Shown: piece after piece, positions 8,029 through 17,566 of the stretch
Position numbering within the stretch: position 1 is the first letter of the stretch
How the letters are laid out: each line of letters starts with the position of its first letter
Source: Mesorhizobium sp.
GTDB lineage: Bacteria; Pseudomonadota; Alphaproteobacteria; Rhizobiales; Rhizobiaceae
Reading direction: 5' to 3'
Assembly (NCBI GenBank): GCA_004020315.1
Contig: SAQG01000035.1
Coordinates: forward strand, 1 to 64,000
Length of the DNA stretch: 64,000 nt
Program-made: the position numbers and the translations under genes
The notes under the pieces: model-generated
Seen by the model: only the letters and a program-made list of their open reading frames with translations
The model's database searches: none
What the model was told of the DNA's origin: nothing

Positions 8029-11000
8029 TCAAAACGCCTTTGGACAGCTGAACCCAGAAAGGGCAGGGAGGAAGAGAGGGTTGGGATCCGAATTGGTCTG
8101 GATCGTATAGGCGACGTCGCGTCCGCCGATCACGAAACGGGCTTCCGTGTTGCCGCCGCTGCTGGTGATATCAGCCTTGTCCAGCAGACGCTTCAGTCCC
8201 CATGGACCGTCGAACTTGATCGCGGACTCGCGGCCCGGCATTTCCGGAATGAGGCTCAGGCTCGCGGACGCGGAAGCCATGCCGCTCGGCCAGCTCACCG
8301 TGCTTGGCGCGTTGCCCGCCTGGTTGCTTTGGACGATCTGGCCATCGACGTCGAGTACCGCCGTATCGGCATCGCCATGCAGTGAAAACGGCGTAAAGGT
8401 GACACTGACCGACGGCACCGAACCACCTGAAGGAAAGAAGGCGTTGCGGATTTCCGCGGCCCGCTGGAAGTTTTTCAAAGTCGACTTCGACAGGTCGCGC
8501 CCGAAGCGCGCATCCTGCTTCCAGTTCCATTCCTGGCCGGTCATGTCGATCAGCGATGCGAGATTCTGTGCGAAGAACCGATCCATCAGTCCGCCAGGAG
8601 CGAACAGTTTCGCGAAATCCGCCATCGCAATATCCTCCGAGCCATCGCTGGCGAACGGATAACGGCCCTCGATCACCTCCTCGCAGGCGCGCGTGACCGT
8701 CTGGTCGAGCATCTGGTTCAAATTCGCTAGCGAGGTTTCCGCGACGTTGCCGTCAAGCTCGTCGGCGGTCGCCGTGACCATTCGGGCGAGTTGCTTGGGC
8801 AGCCGCGAGACATTGGCGCGAAGGGTGGATATCTGCAGCTGCAGATTCATGTTGGCGCGTTCCGTTTGCGAAGGGACGTCGGCCGCCAGTTGCAGGCTTT
8901 GATAGATGTCGCGGAAATTCTGGGTCAACGCATCGATTGGGCGGCGTCCGGCGGGACCGTTCACCAAAGCCTGGAATGATCTGAATTGCGCTTCGATGTT
9001 GGCTCCGGGATTCTGGTTCTGCGCGCTAGCGGACCCTGTACCGGCGCGGCTTTGCGATTTGCCGCTGGAGATTTGAATGCCGATGCGGGCCAATCCCCTG
9101 GCGACATCTGCAGCGTTCTGCGGCTGGTTTTGAAGCATGTCGGCTTCGGCCTCGGAGTCGAAGTCATTGCCGGAGTCAGCTTCTCGCGCCAGAGCTGTTT
9201 CGTCGGCGATCGCCGTAAAAAGCTGGTCGATTGGCGAGGTTGGTGACGCGGCAGCGGACAGCGCGATATAGTGCGGCTTGTCCTTCAGCATCGCCTTGAA
9301 CTTCAACTTGTCGAGAACGCCGTTCCACGCCGCGGCGAACTCCCTCCCATAGCGCTCGAGAAGTTCGGGACCGAGCTTAAGCAACTCCTGGTCGATGCCA
9401 CCTTGCTCGCCGCCGCCGCCGAGAACCCACTGGTCATCGACAAGCATCTGCGCAATGCGCGAGAGCTGTCCGAGATAGAAGTTGTTGAAGCCGCTATAGG
9501 TGTAGATACCGGGAACGCGAAGGCCTGACAGGTCGCCGCCATCGACACGCTCGAACAACAGCTGCGCTTCCGGGCCGCCTTTCACGGAGACGGAAAAATC
9601 GCCCAGCGCTGCCGCATATACCGCCGACTTCACCAACGCTGAGGCACGATCGGCAAGGCTCATGCGCCCGAGCGAGCGTTGAGCGGCTTCGACGAGTGGC
9701 TGGTTGAGTTCGAAAACCGGATCATAGGCGTCGTCCAACGCAAGCATGGCCCGCAGATGCTTTTCGAGCTGCGCCCGTCCCTCGCGGTTGTTTTCGCCCG
9801 GATACCAGTTCTGCTCCCAATCCTGCCTCATCCAGGCAACGATCAACTCGTCGTCGACCTTCGGCGCCGTGCCGGCAAGCATCAGGTAGATCTTCAGCGG
9901 TTCGTAGAGCGCGGCGGGATCAGCCATCTTGGCCTGGATCGTCCGTTCGGCCTGAAGCAGCAGGCGCGAGCGGAACATGCGCTCCAGCGCTTGCCGGTAA
10001 GCTGTTTTTGATGCCGAAAGAAGTCTTTCCCGCTGACTGAGGCCGAACGTCTCCCCGATCGGTGTCGGCAAATCACTGGTATCGAATCCGGTCGGCAGCT
10101 CGCGCAGCTGGTCGAGCGGGCCAATCACGTTTTCAAGGTCGACATCGGCAACCGTCGTGCTTTTGAGGAGCGGGTCTGCCGTCTCGCGATACTGGCTGAC
10201 AGCTTGCGTGGTAGAGGCGATCAGCGCCCTGTTGGCCGTGAAGCTCAGGGCCAAGATGCCCAGAGCCGCGGCAGCGATCAACGCCATTGCGCCAAGACCA
10301 CCATATCTGGCGATCGCTGCACGCCTTTCAGCCGATTTGTCGTACGAAACCCATCCGGATTCCGCGAAAATGACCCCGGTCAGAAGATCATGCAAGAAGA
10401 AGCTTTTGCCAGTGCCGGAAAAATGGGCGCGAGAAGCGCTGCCGAAACTGCGACCGATGGCGCCCAGCACCTGGTCGATCGGCGTACCCTCTTGCGTGCC
10501 TGACGAAAAATAGAATCCACGCAGGCTGACATTCACCTGGCTGCGGGCCGGATCGAATATGCTGGCGACGAACGTGGAAACACGGCCTTTCAGCGCGCCA
10601 AACTGGGCTGGAAAACCAAAGATGGCTATGCGCGCGACCGGATCGGCCTCTTCCTGCAGGCGGTCGGCCATCTCCTGCGCCAGGCGTTTTGCCAATGCGT
10701 CGAATTCGGCCGGTGCCTCACCGACCATGTTCTTGCTGCGATCGGCGGTCTGGAAGGTCGCGCCCCATACTTTGCGGCGGCGCTGCTCGTCGAAACCGCC
10801 GAAATAATCCATGAAACCGGCGACAAGGTCGGCCTTGGTGAAGAGCAGGTACACCGGAAACTGGATTTTCAGTGTTTCGTGGATTTCGCGCAGACGGCTG
10901 CGTATTTCAACGACATGGGCGTCAAGCTGCTGATCATCGAGGCTCATGAGATCGGCAAGGCTGATGGCCAGAATAACGCCATTTATCGGTTGCCGAGTGC

Positions 11001-11592
11001 GGTATCTCTTAAGCAGCGACAAGAAGGCGAGCCAGCTTTTCTTATCGCTCTGCGCATTGGAATCCTGCGTCGTGTAGCGTCCGGCGGTGTCGATTAGCAC
11101 CGCCTGATCGGTGAACCACCAGTCGCAGGATCGCGTGCCGCCAACTCCGGCCACCGGCTGGGCGTCCCCCGAACCGGCAAGCGGAAAATTCAGACCCGAA
11201 TTGACCAACGCCGTTGTTTTGCCGGCGCCAGGCGGGCCGATGACGACGTACCAGGGAACCTCGTAGAGGAAATTGCGCTTGCCGCTCGACCGCTTGAGCG
11301 CAGCAATGGCTTCACTCATACGAGCCTCGAGCACCTGCGAGTCATCATCCCTGTCGTCGTTGCGGGCGACTATCGTCTCGAGCGCCTTTTGCGCCTTTCG
11401 CTTTTGCCAGAAACGCAATCCATAAAAGAGCGTCACGATCGCAACGATCACGCCGATGATCGTCACGCGCAGCCAGACGGGTTCCAGCGGGCGGGTGTCG
11501 GCAAAGCGGATCAATGGTCCGGCAAACCAGACGGCTGCCGCGAAACCGGCCAACGCGATCGCGCTGAATATCCGCAGCAGCCAACGCGTCAT
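8029..11592 (-). CDS. tssM: TssM (IcmF/ImpL), first copy
   Basis: An inner-membrane protein of 1187 residues that, with TssL and TssJ, forms the trans-envelope complex of the T6SS. The ATG at 11592 (GGAAG six bases before it) is preferred to a TTG at 11604. Two N-terminal membrane segments (about 8-24 and 41-60) precede the cytoplasmic GTPase-like domain with Walker A GPPGAGKTT at 119-127 and LIDTAGRY. A third membrane segment lies near 440-455, then the large periplasmic part ends in GFSCPKAF. It is only moderately similar to the second TssM at 22376-25912. It sits between TssL1 and the phosphatase. Two TssM genes in one locus are unusual. Confidence 0.93.
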   Translation of the reverse strand: MTRWLLRIFSAIALAGFAAAVWFAGPLIRFADTRPLEPVWLRVTIIGVIVAIVTLFYGLRFWQKRKAQKALETIVARNDDRDDDSQVLEARMSEAIAALKRSSGKRNFLYEVPWYVVIGPPGAGKTTALVNSGLNFPLAGSGDAQPVAGVGGTRSCDWWFTDQAVLIDTAGRYTTQDSNAQSDKKSWLAFLSLLKRYRTRQPINGVILAISLADLMSLDDQQLDAHVVEIRSRLREIHETLKIQFPVYLLFTKADLVAGFMDYFGGFDEQRRRKVWGATFQTADRSKNMVGEAPAEFDALAKRLAQEMADRLQEEADPVARIAIFGFPAQFGALKGRVSTFVASIFDPARSQVNVSLRGFYFSSGTQEGTPIDQVLGAIGRSFGSASRAHFSGTGKSFFLHDLLTGVIFAESGWVSYDKSAERRAAIARYGGLGAMALIAAAALGILALSFTANRALIASTTQAVSQYRETADPLLKSTTVADVDLENVIGPLDQLRELPTGFDTSDLPTPIGETFGLSQRERLLSASKTAYRQALERMFRSRLLLQAERTIQAKMADPAALYEPLKIYLMLAGTAPKVDDELIVAWMRQDWEQNWYPGENNREGRAQLEKHLRAMLALDDAYDPVFELNQPLVEAAQRSLGRMSLADRASALVKSAVYAAALGDFSVSVKGGPEAQLLFERVDGGDLSGLRVPGIYTYSGFNNFYLGQLSRIAQMLVDDQWVLGGGGEQGGIDQELLKLGPELLERYGREFAAAWNGVLDKLKFKAMLKDKPHYIALSAAASPTSPIDQLFTAIADETALAREADSGNDFDSEAEADMLQNQPQNAADVARGLARIGIQISSGKSQSRAGTGSASAQNQNPGANIEAQFRSFQALVNGPAGRRPIDALTQNFRDIYQSLQLAADVPSQTERANMNLQLQISTLRANVSRLPKQLARMVTATADELDGNVAETSLANLNQMLDQTVTRACEEVIEGRYPFASDGSEDIAMADFAKLFAPGGLMDRFFAQNLASLIDMTGQEWNWKQDARFGRDLSKSTLKNFQRAAEIRNAFFPSGGSVPSVSVTFTPFSLHGDADTAVLDVDGQIVQSNQAGNAPSTVSWPSGMASASASLSLIPEMPGRESAIKFDGPWGLKRLLDKADITSSGGNTEARFVIGGRDVAYTIQTNSDPNPLFLPALSGFSCPKAF

Positions 11593-11614
11593 AGGCGCTT
11601 CCAACTGGCCGTGC

Positions 11615-13135
11615 TCACAATGTTTCCTCCTTGGGGATCATCACGTCGACACGGCGATTCTGGGCGCGGCCTTCCGGCGTCGCATTGTCGGCGATCGGTT
11701 CGTCTTCGCCCTTGCCGTCGACCGTGATCCGGGAAGGCTTGCTGAACCGCGGCGCCATCATCGCTGCGACAGCCTTCGCTCGGGCGACTGAAAGGTCGAA
11801 GTTGGATTTGAACGGGCTCGATTTTCGCGGCTTCACATTGTCGGTGTGGCCGACGATCGTGATCGGTCCGGGTTCCGGTTCCAGCGCGGCGGCGATGTCT
11901 GCGGCGATCGCTCCAAACTCCGGCTTTATCTCGGCCCTGCCGGACTGGAACAACAGGATGTTGTTGATCTCCACGACGATGAACTTGCCCTGCGTGCCGA
12001 CGGTCAGCCCGCCGCGCGCGATATTCTTGGCCAGTGCGGCATAGATGCGATCGATCTGAGAGCGGGTGGGGGCGACAGGCGGAGCGACTTTCACCGGCGC
12101 AGCCGACGCCACCACGCTGGCGCGTTCGATGGCGACCGGCGTCGATGGATTGAGCGCCAGCAACCCGCCGGCAAGGGCGTCGCCCTCGTTGGTGATGAAG
12201 ACCCGCAAAGCAAAGAATGCCGCGGTCAGCAGCGCCGACGCTGCGGCCGCAATCACCCAGATCGGTAAACGGGCCGACGACTGTGCGCTTGACACCGCTA
12301 GGCTTTGCCAGTGGGGCGAGATGTCGTCGTCGGCACGCGCCCTGAAGTAACGAAGCGTCTCATACACGTCGCCTCCAACGCGTTCGAGATTGTTGTCCTC
12401 GCGCGAAAGGCCTCGATACTGGCCCTCGAACCCCAGGGACAGGCAGGCATGCATCAGTTCAAGCAAATCGCAGTGTGCCTCCGGCGCGGCCAGTATCTTG
12501 TTCAGCGCTTCGTAAAAGCCCGAGCCGGTGGGCACGACGTGAAAGAACTGTGACAGCATGCTGTGCTGCGCCCAGGCGTCTGTCTTGGGCCAAGGCAGGT
12601 TGCCGATGAGGTCGTCAGCGGTTTCGCAGAGAGCAAATTTTGCAATCCGTGCATCTTCTTCGGGAACACCGGCTTTCTCCGTTGTCCGGTCGAATTTTTC
12701 GATCGCCTCGGCAACATGTTCCGCCAGTTGTTCCGCCTGTCTTTCGACAGGCATAAGCCTGAGCTGGCCAAACAGCATCAGCAATGGAGCGGCCGCGGAG
12801 AGGATCTGATTTGCTGCGGAGTATTTGACGCCGTCCGTGGCCTTGAGCAGGATTTCCTGCTCAATGGCTGGCTTCGGCGTCGCCGCAAAGGAGCCGGTTG
12901 CCGCCGCTGCGCCGGGGTCTGTACCCTGATAAATCACGGTTCCGGATGTCCAGCCCGGCGGTGCATGCCGACCGACACCCGGATCGAAAACCGTTGAATC
13001 CTTAGCCCGCGAGAGAACGGGGCGCCCGCTGTCGGGAACGGCCCCCTGAGGCGCGGGCGCTGATTTTTCAGCGCGGCGCGGTGCGCGAATGACGGTCTTG
13101 CCCGCTGGGCCGAAAGGATCGTCCTTCGAGCTCAT
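11615..13135 (-). CDS. tssL: TssL (DotU/ImpK) with C-terminal OmpA domain, first copy
   Basis: A 506-residue membrane-complex protein. The ATG at 13135 (MSSKDDPFG) is chosen over one 14 codons upstream because the second copy starts with the near-identical MSRDDPFG. Order: proline-rich N-terminus, DotU helical domain (about 90-280, with SLGFEGQYRG), one membrane segment (LPIWVIAAAASALLTAAFF, about 288-310) and an OmpA peptidoglycan-binding domain (GHTDNVKP, NFDLSVARAKAV, NRRVDVMI) at about 375-500. The OmpA part should anchor the complex to the cell wall. The stop lies 22 bases before the TssM1 start. Confidence 0.92.
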   Translation of the reverse strand: MSSKDDPFGPAGKTVIRAPRRAEKSAPAPQGAVPDSGRPVLSRAKDSTVFDPGVGRHAPPGWTSGTVIYQGTDPGAAAATGSFAATPKPAIEQEILLKATDGVKYSAANQILSAAAPLLMLFGQLRLMPVERQAEQLAEHVAEAIEKFDRTTEKAGVPEEDARIAKFALCETADDLIGNLPWPKTDAWAQHSMLSQFFHVVPTGSGFYEALNKILAAPEAHCDLLELMHACLSLGFEGQYRGLSREDNNLERVGGDVYETLRYFRARADDDISPHWQSLAVSSAQSSARLPIWVIAAAASALLTAAFFALRVFITNEGDALAGGLLALNPSTPVAIERASVVASAAPVKVAPPVAPTRSQIDRIYAALAKNIARGGLTVGTQGKFIVVEINNILLFQSGRAEIKPEFGAIAADIAAALEPEPGPITIVGHTDNVKPRKSSPFKSNFDLSVARAKAVAAMMAPRFSKPSRITVDGKGEDEPIADNATPEGRAQNRRVDVMIPKEETL

Positions 13136-13432
13136 CGCCAAACGTCCGTCCACACCTGCTTGCTGCGTGTGCGCCACAGGCGCGCAAAACGGTCCCTGGT
13201 CAGGCGCAGGAAATGCAGGCGCTGCTGACGAGGGCAGTATCTGGCGTAAGGTCGGCTATATCTTTCTATCCCGCCGTAACATGACATGTGCCGCAGACCC
13301 CCAGGTCAATCAGCCTTACCCGCTGGCGAACTGTCGTAAGTGATCGTAAGCTTAGAAACGGTCGATTGGAACCAGATGCAGCGCTGCGAAAGGATTTTTC
13401 TTCGCCAACTACAGCGCCGCTCTTTGGGCTCG

Positions 13433-13452
13433 CAAAGGATGCTTTAATCCTT
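13433..13452. repeat. Perfect 7-bp hairpin after FHA1
   Basis: AAAGGAT, a GCTTTA loop and ATCCTTT form a perfect inverted repeat about 90 bases beyond the FHA1 stop. It has no T tract on either strand, so it may be a weak terminator, an RNA-processing site or an operator. Confidence 0.4.
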
Positions 13453-13487
13453 TCCACTTGGCGCGTGATCCATTCCGCAGCCGAAGG

Positions 13488-13540
13488 CGGCGCAGCAAAC
13501 CAATCCGATTTCCGGGGCATGGGCCAGGTTCAATCTCCCC
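13488..13540. repeat. Dispersed intergenic element, copy 2
   Basis: Related to 1535-1605 (see that entry), with about three quarters of bases shared over some 45 positions by eye. It lies just past the FHA1 stop, matching the position of copy 1 past the hydrolase stop. Confidence 0.4.
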
Positions 13541-13543
13541 GGT

Positions 13544-14602
13544 CTATTTTTGCTTGTCGGCTTTGGCATAGGCTTCGCTGAAATAGGCCAGGAATATGTC
13601 CAGCATTCCGTTTTCGTGTGCTTCCTCCATGGTCCGCCATTTGGCGACAAAGGCGTCCCAAGCCAGGCTCTTCTTCGAAGTGAATGACGTGGGTGGGAGT
13701 TTTTTGCCGATCGCCTCAGGCGACAGATCGTCAAGCAGCCGGGAGAGCGCTGCTTGCATGGCTGCATACGTGGCAAATTCGTGCGTCTTGAGATCGCGGA
13801 ATGCGTCTTCGATACTGTGCTTGGCATCAAGGTAGCCGGCTCGACGTCGTGCGAACATGATTTCGAGGATGTCGTCGGTTCCCGGGACGAACTTCAAAGG
13901 ATTGTTATCGGCAGCGCTGATCATCGTCCGGTGTGTGCTCTTGGCAAGTATTTTCGCAGCCGCACGTGCCTTCAGCAGCAGGGCCAGTTCCTCGACAACC
14001 GTTCGAAGCACCGCGCCGATTTCGGCAGCTACTTCATGCGGATCACGCGATTGAAGCAATTCCGGCGAGATGCCAGCTCCGATCGCGATTTCCCGCAGCA
14101 CCTCGTCTCTCGTCGAAGGGAGAGGCGCGGGCGGCGAAGACGTCGATACCGGTGCTCTCTGCCCGGGCCGCTGCCCCACCGGATCGAAGAAAGGCTGGTC
14201 TCCGAAATCCAGCGGCCGGCCTGTCGTGATCGGCATTTGTCGCTGTGTCGAACCGTGGCTGCCTCGAGGATGCCCTGCCGTGGCGCGCTCGTCATCGATT
14301 GAAACGAAGACGACATAACGGCCGATCAGCAACCGGTCGCCCTGGCCGAGCCGGTGAGGGCCGGCCATCCGCTGGGTCGATCCGTTGATGAATGTCCCGT
14401 TGCGCGAGATGTCGTGCAGCCAGAACGCGCCTGCCTCGTAACGAACTTCGCAGTGCCGGGCGGAGATGAACTTGTCGGGATCGGGCAAGGTCCAGTCACA
14501 GGCCTCGCGGCCGATTTCGAAGCTGCGATCACGAGCGGAGTAACCGGTCGACATACCGGCGGGCAGGGAGACGACATTGTTGATCTGCAGCCTGATGAAC
14601 AT
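13544..14602 (-). CDS. tagH: T6SS FHA-domain protein (ImpI/TagH), first copy
   Basis: A 352-residue scaffold. The FHA phosphothreonine-binding fold fills about residues 10-105, with GR (31-32), SARHCE and NGTFING visible. A proline/serine linker (about 110-165) joins it to an ImpI/VasC-type helical C-terminal domain containing NPLKFVPGTDDILEIMF. FHA proteins of this type are targets of PpkA and promote T6SS assembly when phosphorylated. It is the first gene of the left operon and is divergent from vgrG. A second FHA protein is at 29071-30528. Confidence 0.9.
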   Translation of the reverse strand: MFIRLQINNVVSLPAGMSTGYSARDRSFEIGREACDWTLPDPDKFISARHCEVRYEAGAFWLHDISRNGTFINGSTQRMAGPHRLGQGDRLLIGRYVVFVSIDDERATAGHPRGSHGSTQRQMPITTGRPLDFGDQPFFDPVGQRPGQRAPVSTSSPPAPLPSTRDEVLREIAIGAGISPELLQSRDPHEVAAEIGAVLRTVVEELALLLKARAAAKILAKSTHRTMISAADNNPLKFVPGTDDILEIMFARRRAGYLDAKHSIEDAFRDLKTHEFATYAAMQAALSRLLDDLSPEAIGKKLPPTSFTSKKSLAWDAFVAKWRTMEEAHENGMLDIFLAYFSEAYAKADKQK

Positions 14603-14803
14603 TCAAAATCGCCGTCGATCCTGTCGGGAAACTCACCCAGGACACCCCATTATACCAGCAATTTGTGAGCGCAGCGGCACAGAAGCGTTCAAGTCGATGA
14701 ATCTGAACGTGACCACGCTGCAGTCACCAAGCGGTCCCCTTTGGTCGCCGGAAGACATGTGCTAGGCTTAAGCAGAAACGAGCGGCGGGAGGGGGCGCGA
14801 CCC
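14603..14803. promoter_or_regulatory. Divergent promoter region FHA1 / vgrG
   Basis: The 201 bases between two divergent genes should contain both promoters. I could not pick out confident -35/-10 or sigma-54 boxes. A GGGAGGGGG stretch before 14804 is a likely ribosome binding site for vgrG. Confidence 0.4.
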
Positions 14804-17131
14804 ATGCCGAACGAACGTGCTACGGTTGTGCAGACGCCGGTTGGCGCTGACCTGTTGACCTTCACGCATCTTATCGGGCGCGATGAGATCAGCCGTTGTT
14901 TGGCCTATACGGTCGGGTTCGTGAGCACCAGCCCCGATATCGATCCGCTGAAGATGCTGGGCGGTGCTGTTTCGGTCGAAGGTGAATCCGATCCGAAACG
15001 TTGGTTCAGCGGCCTTGTGTCCGAGTTTCGGCTGACCCGGATCGAGGACCGTCTGGCTTACTATGAAGCAGTCATCAGGCCATGGCTCTGGTTTCTCGGC
15101 AATACGACCGACTGCCGTATCTTCCAGAACATGAGCGTCATCGAAATCGTCGAGGAGGTTTTCTCGAAGTACAGCACGGCAAAGTATGAGAAGCGCTTGC
15201 AAGGGTCTTATCCGCCGCGTGAGTACTGCGTCCAGTATGACGAGACCGATCTCGATTTCGTGCAGCGGCTGCTCGAGCACGAAGGCATCCTGTATTTTTT
15301 CGAGCATGACGAGGGTAAGCACACGCTGGTGCTCGCCGACGCCATGAACAAGCTCAAGCCGGCGCCGGGTTATGAGAAGGTGCCTTATCACTTTGAAGGG
15401 CAGGGCTCCCGGCGCGATGTCGAATACATCACGGAATGGATCCCCGGCAGCTCCGTGCGGCCGGGCGCCTATGCCCATACCGATTATGATTTCAAGAAGC
15501 CGGGCGCCGACCTGATGGCTAAATCCGCCCAGCCGTTCAGTCATAAGCTGGCGGCGGGAGAGAATTACCGCCAGCCCGGCGCGCATCTCGACGTCGGCCG
15601 CGGCGACAGCCTGGCCGCGATCCGGCGCGAGGAAATCCAGGCCGTGCACCAGCGCATCGCCGCAGTCGGTACCGTGCGTGGCCTCTATTCGGGCTGCACG
15701 TTCAAGTTGGACGGCTTCCCAAGAGAAGACCAGAACCAGGAGTATCTGGTGGTCAGCGCCGAATACAGGCTGTTCGATCCGGGCTACAGAGCCCATGCCG
15801 ACGTTGAAAGCGAGAACTTCAAGGCGATCCTCGGGGTGGCGCCGACTGCTTTGCCCTATCGTCCGCCGCGGGTCACGACACGGCCGATCATGCGCGGTCC
15901 GCAGACGGCGACGGTGGTCGGTCCGTCCGGCGAGGAAATATTCACCGACAAATATGCACGGGTGAAGGTCCAGTTCCACTGGGACCGTCTGGGCAAGAAG
16001 GACCAGAACAGCTCCTGCTTCGTGCGGGTCTCTCAGACCTGGGCCGGCAGCGGCTGGGGTTTCATCCAGATACCGCGCATCGGTCAGGAGGTCATCGTCG
16101 ACTTCATCGAAGGCGACCCCGATCTGCCGATTATCACCGGCAGGGTCTACAACGCCTCCCAGATGCCGCCCTACGGGCTGCCGGGCAGCGCCACGCAATC
16201 CGGCTGGAAATCCGACTCATCGAAAGGCGGAGGCGGTTACAACGAGCTGATGTTCGAGGACAAGGCCGGCTCAGAACTGGTCAATTTCCAGGCGCAGAAG
16301 GATCATAACCTTCTGATCAAAAACGACCGCACCAAACTGGTGCAACACGACCAGTCCGACCGCATCGATCATGACGCCAAGCACTCCGTCGGCCACAACC
16401 TCGATGAGGATGTCGGCAACAACAAGACGGTCAAGGTGGGCGTCGACCAGACAACCGATATTGGTTCGAATGATACCGAAACGGTGGGGATCAATCGCTC
16501 GCTGACTGTGGGCTCGAACGAGACGATCAATATCGGGGCGAACTCGACCGAGACGATCGGCGCCAATCACACACAGACCGTCGCGCTCGTCCAGACGATC
16601 ACGGTTGGCGCGGCGCGGATCGATTCAGTGGGTGCTTCTGAAACCCGAAGCGTCGGCGGCCCACAAACAAACACGATCGGGGCGACGCGGTCGGTGACGG
16701 TGGGGGCGGCGCAGAGCCACGACATTGGTGCGGCGGATAGCTGGAAGATCGCTGCGAGCCAGAGTGTTCAGATCGGCGCCGATCAGAGTTTCAAGATCGG
16801 GGGTGGACAGACTTCAGAGATTGGCAAGGGCCGCACCGCCAAGATCGCCAATGATGATGCAACCCAGGTGGCCGGTTCGCGCGCGCTTAAGATAGGCAAG
16901 GGCAGCGTTGTCGAAATTGGCGAAGACGGCGCAATGAAAATCGGCAAGGACCTTGTTATCGAGGCAGGTGACTCCATCATTATCAAGTGCGGCGCGGCGG
17001 CGATCGCGATGAAGAAGGATGGAACGATTGCCATCGAAGGCAAGGACATCACCGTTAAGGGTTCGGGCAAGATCAACGTCAAAGCCTCAAGCGACATCAC
17101 GATGAAGGGCTCGGAGATAAAACAGAACTGA
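14804..17131 (+). CDS. vgrG: VgrG spike protein (TssI)
   Basis: A 775-residue trimeric spike that tips the Hcp tube. The ATG at 14804 follows a purine-rich box; an upstream ATG at 14741 lacks one. The N-terminal gp27-like part covers about 1-370, with YCVQYDETDLDFVQRLLEHEG. The gp5-type OB domain follows (ARVKVQFHWDR, SQTWAGSGWGFIQIPRIGQEV, GDPDLPIITGRVYN). From about 545 to 720 an 8-residue repeat with V/I-G at each start should form the beta-helical needle. There is no added C-terminal effector domain, so cargo probably binds through partners. It is followed by the DUF6484 gene after 9 bases. Confidence 0.95.
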   Translation: MPNERATVVQTPVGADLLTFTHLIGRDEISRCLAYTVGFVSTSPDIDPLKMLGGAVSVEGESDPKRWFSGLVSEFRLTRIEDRLAYYEAVIRPWLWFLGNTTDCRIFQNMSVIEIVEEVFSKYSTAKYEKRLQGSYPPREYCVQYDETDLDFVQRLLEHEGILYFFEHDEGKHTLVLADAMNKLKPAPGYEKVPYHFEGQGSRRDVEYITEWIPGSSVRPGAYAHTDYDFKKPGADLMAKSAQPFSHKLAAGENYRQPGAHLDVGRGDSLAAIRREEIQAVHQRIAAVGTVRGLYSGCTFKLDGFPREDQNQEYLVVSAEYRLFDPGYRAHADVESENFKAILGVAPTALPYRPPRVTTRPIMRGPQTATVVGPSGEEIFTDKYARVKVQFHWDRLGKKDQNSSCFVRVSQTWAGSGWGFIQIPRIGQEVIVDFIEGDPDLPIITGRVYNASQMPPYGLPGSATQSGWKSDSSKGGGGYNELMFEDKAGSELVNFQAQKDHNLLIKNDRTKLVQHDQSDRIDHDAKHSVGHNLDEDVGNNKTVKVGVDQTTDIGSNDTETVGINRSLTVGSNETINIGANSTETIGANHTQTVALVQTITVGAARIDSVGASETRSVGGPQTNTIGATRSVTVGAAQSHDIGAADSWKIAASQSVQIGADQSFKIGGGQTSEIGKGRTAKIANDDATQVAGSRALKIGKGSVVEIGEDGAMKIGKDLVIEAGDSIIIKCGAAAIAMKKDGTIAIEGKDITVKGSGKINVKASSDITMKGSEIKQN
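16436..16966 (+). repeat. 24-bp-period repeat encoding the VgrG needle
   Basis: About 22 units of eight residues, each starting with V/I then G/A (for example VGSNETIN, IGANSTET, IGANHTQT). The nucleotide sequence has diverged but the period is strict. It predicts an elongated beta-helix. Confidence 0.8.
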
Positions 17132-17140
17132 GGACGTGTG

Positions 17141-17566
17141 ATGACGACGACAAAAGATCGGATTGAGGGAGTTGCGATCGGGATTTTCCTGGGCTTCGGC
17201 ACAGATGGCCCGCTTGTTGTTTTTCCCGGAAACCTGCAGGAAACAGCGGTCCCGGCCCGAAGCCTTGCTGAACTCACCTCGGACATGATTGGCGCCGAAG
17301 TGGCGCTCCTCTTCCAAGAAGGCGATCCGGGGCGGCCACTTATTGTCGGCCGGATTGTTGATCCCGCACGCAAGTCGAATGCTCCGCAGATTGTTCGCGA
17401 CGGCGAGCAGGTGCGAATTGCCGCGAACGAGCGCATCGAGCTTCGCTGCGGCAAGGCCACGATCATTATGGAAAAGGACGGTCGCATCACCATTCGCGGC
17501 ACCTATCTGACAAGCCACGCCAGCGCTGCTAACCGCATCCGCGGTGGCTCGGTCAACTTGAACTGA
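17141..17566 (+). CDS. DUF6484 protein, VgrG accessory
   Basis: A 141-residue protein; ATG at 17141 is six bases from a GAGGA box (a GTG lies one codon upstream). The pattern EGVAIGIFLGFGTDGPLVVF, VALLFQEGDPGRPLIVGRI and a C-terminal IELRCGKATIIMEKDGRITIRGTYL matches DUF6484. The second half resembles the end of a VgrG needle (C-G-K-A..I.M.K.G.I.I.G), so it may pack at the spike tip. It lies between vgrG and a TIGR02270-like gene, with a TGATG stop/start overlap to the latter. An adaptor role is inferred. Confidence 0.7.
   Translation: MTTTKDRIEGVAIGIFLGFGTDGPLVVFPGNLQETAVPARSLAELTSDMIGAEVALLFQEGDPGRPLIVGRIVDPARKSNAPQIVRDGEQVRIAANERIELRCGKATIIMEKDGRITIRGTYLTSHASAANRIRGGSVNLN

Larger units (their letters stand above)
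13136..13543. other. 408-base gap in the left operon
   Basis: No convincing gene. It contains a perfect hairpin (13433-13452) and, close to the FHA1 stop, the second copy of the dispersed element (13490-13536). The gap may hold a promoter that separates TssL1 expression from FHA1, but I see no clear -35/-10 pair. Confidence 0.5.

Noticed and set aside
7129..8385. 418-residue frame across the phosphatase and TssM1 end
   Set aside because: Antisense to two conserved genes; shadow.
14603..14803. Sigma-54 site before vgrG (CGGCACAGAAGCGTTC)
   Set aside because: The -24 part partly fits but the -12 GC doublet is missing.
14768..16198. 476-residue frame opposite vgrG
   Set aside because: VgrG is unmistakable on the other strand; the shadow has no domain pattern and no ribosome site.
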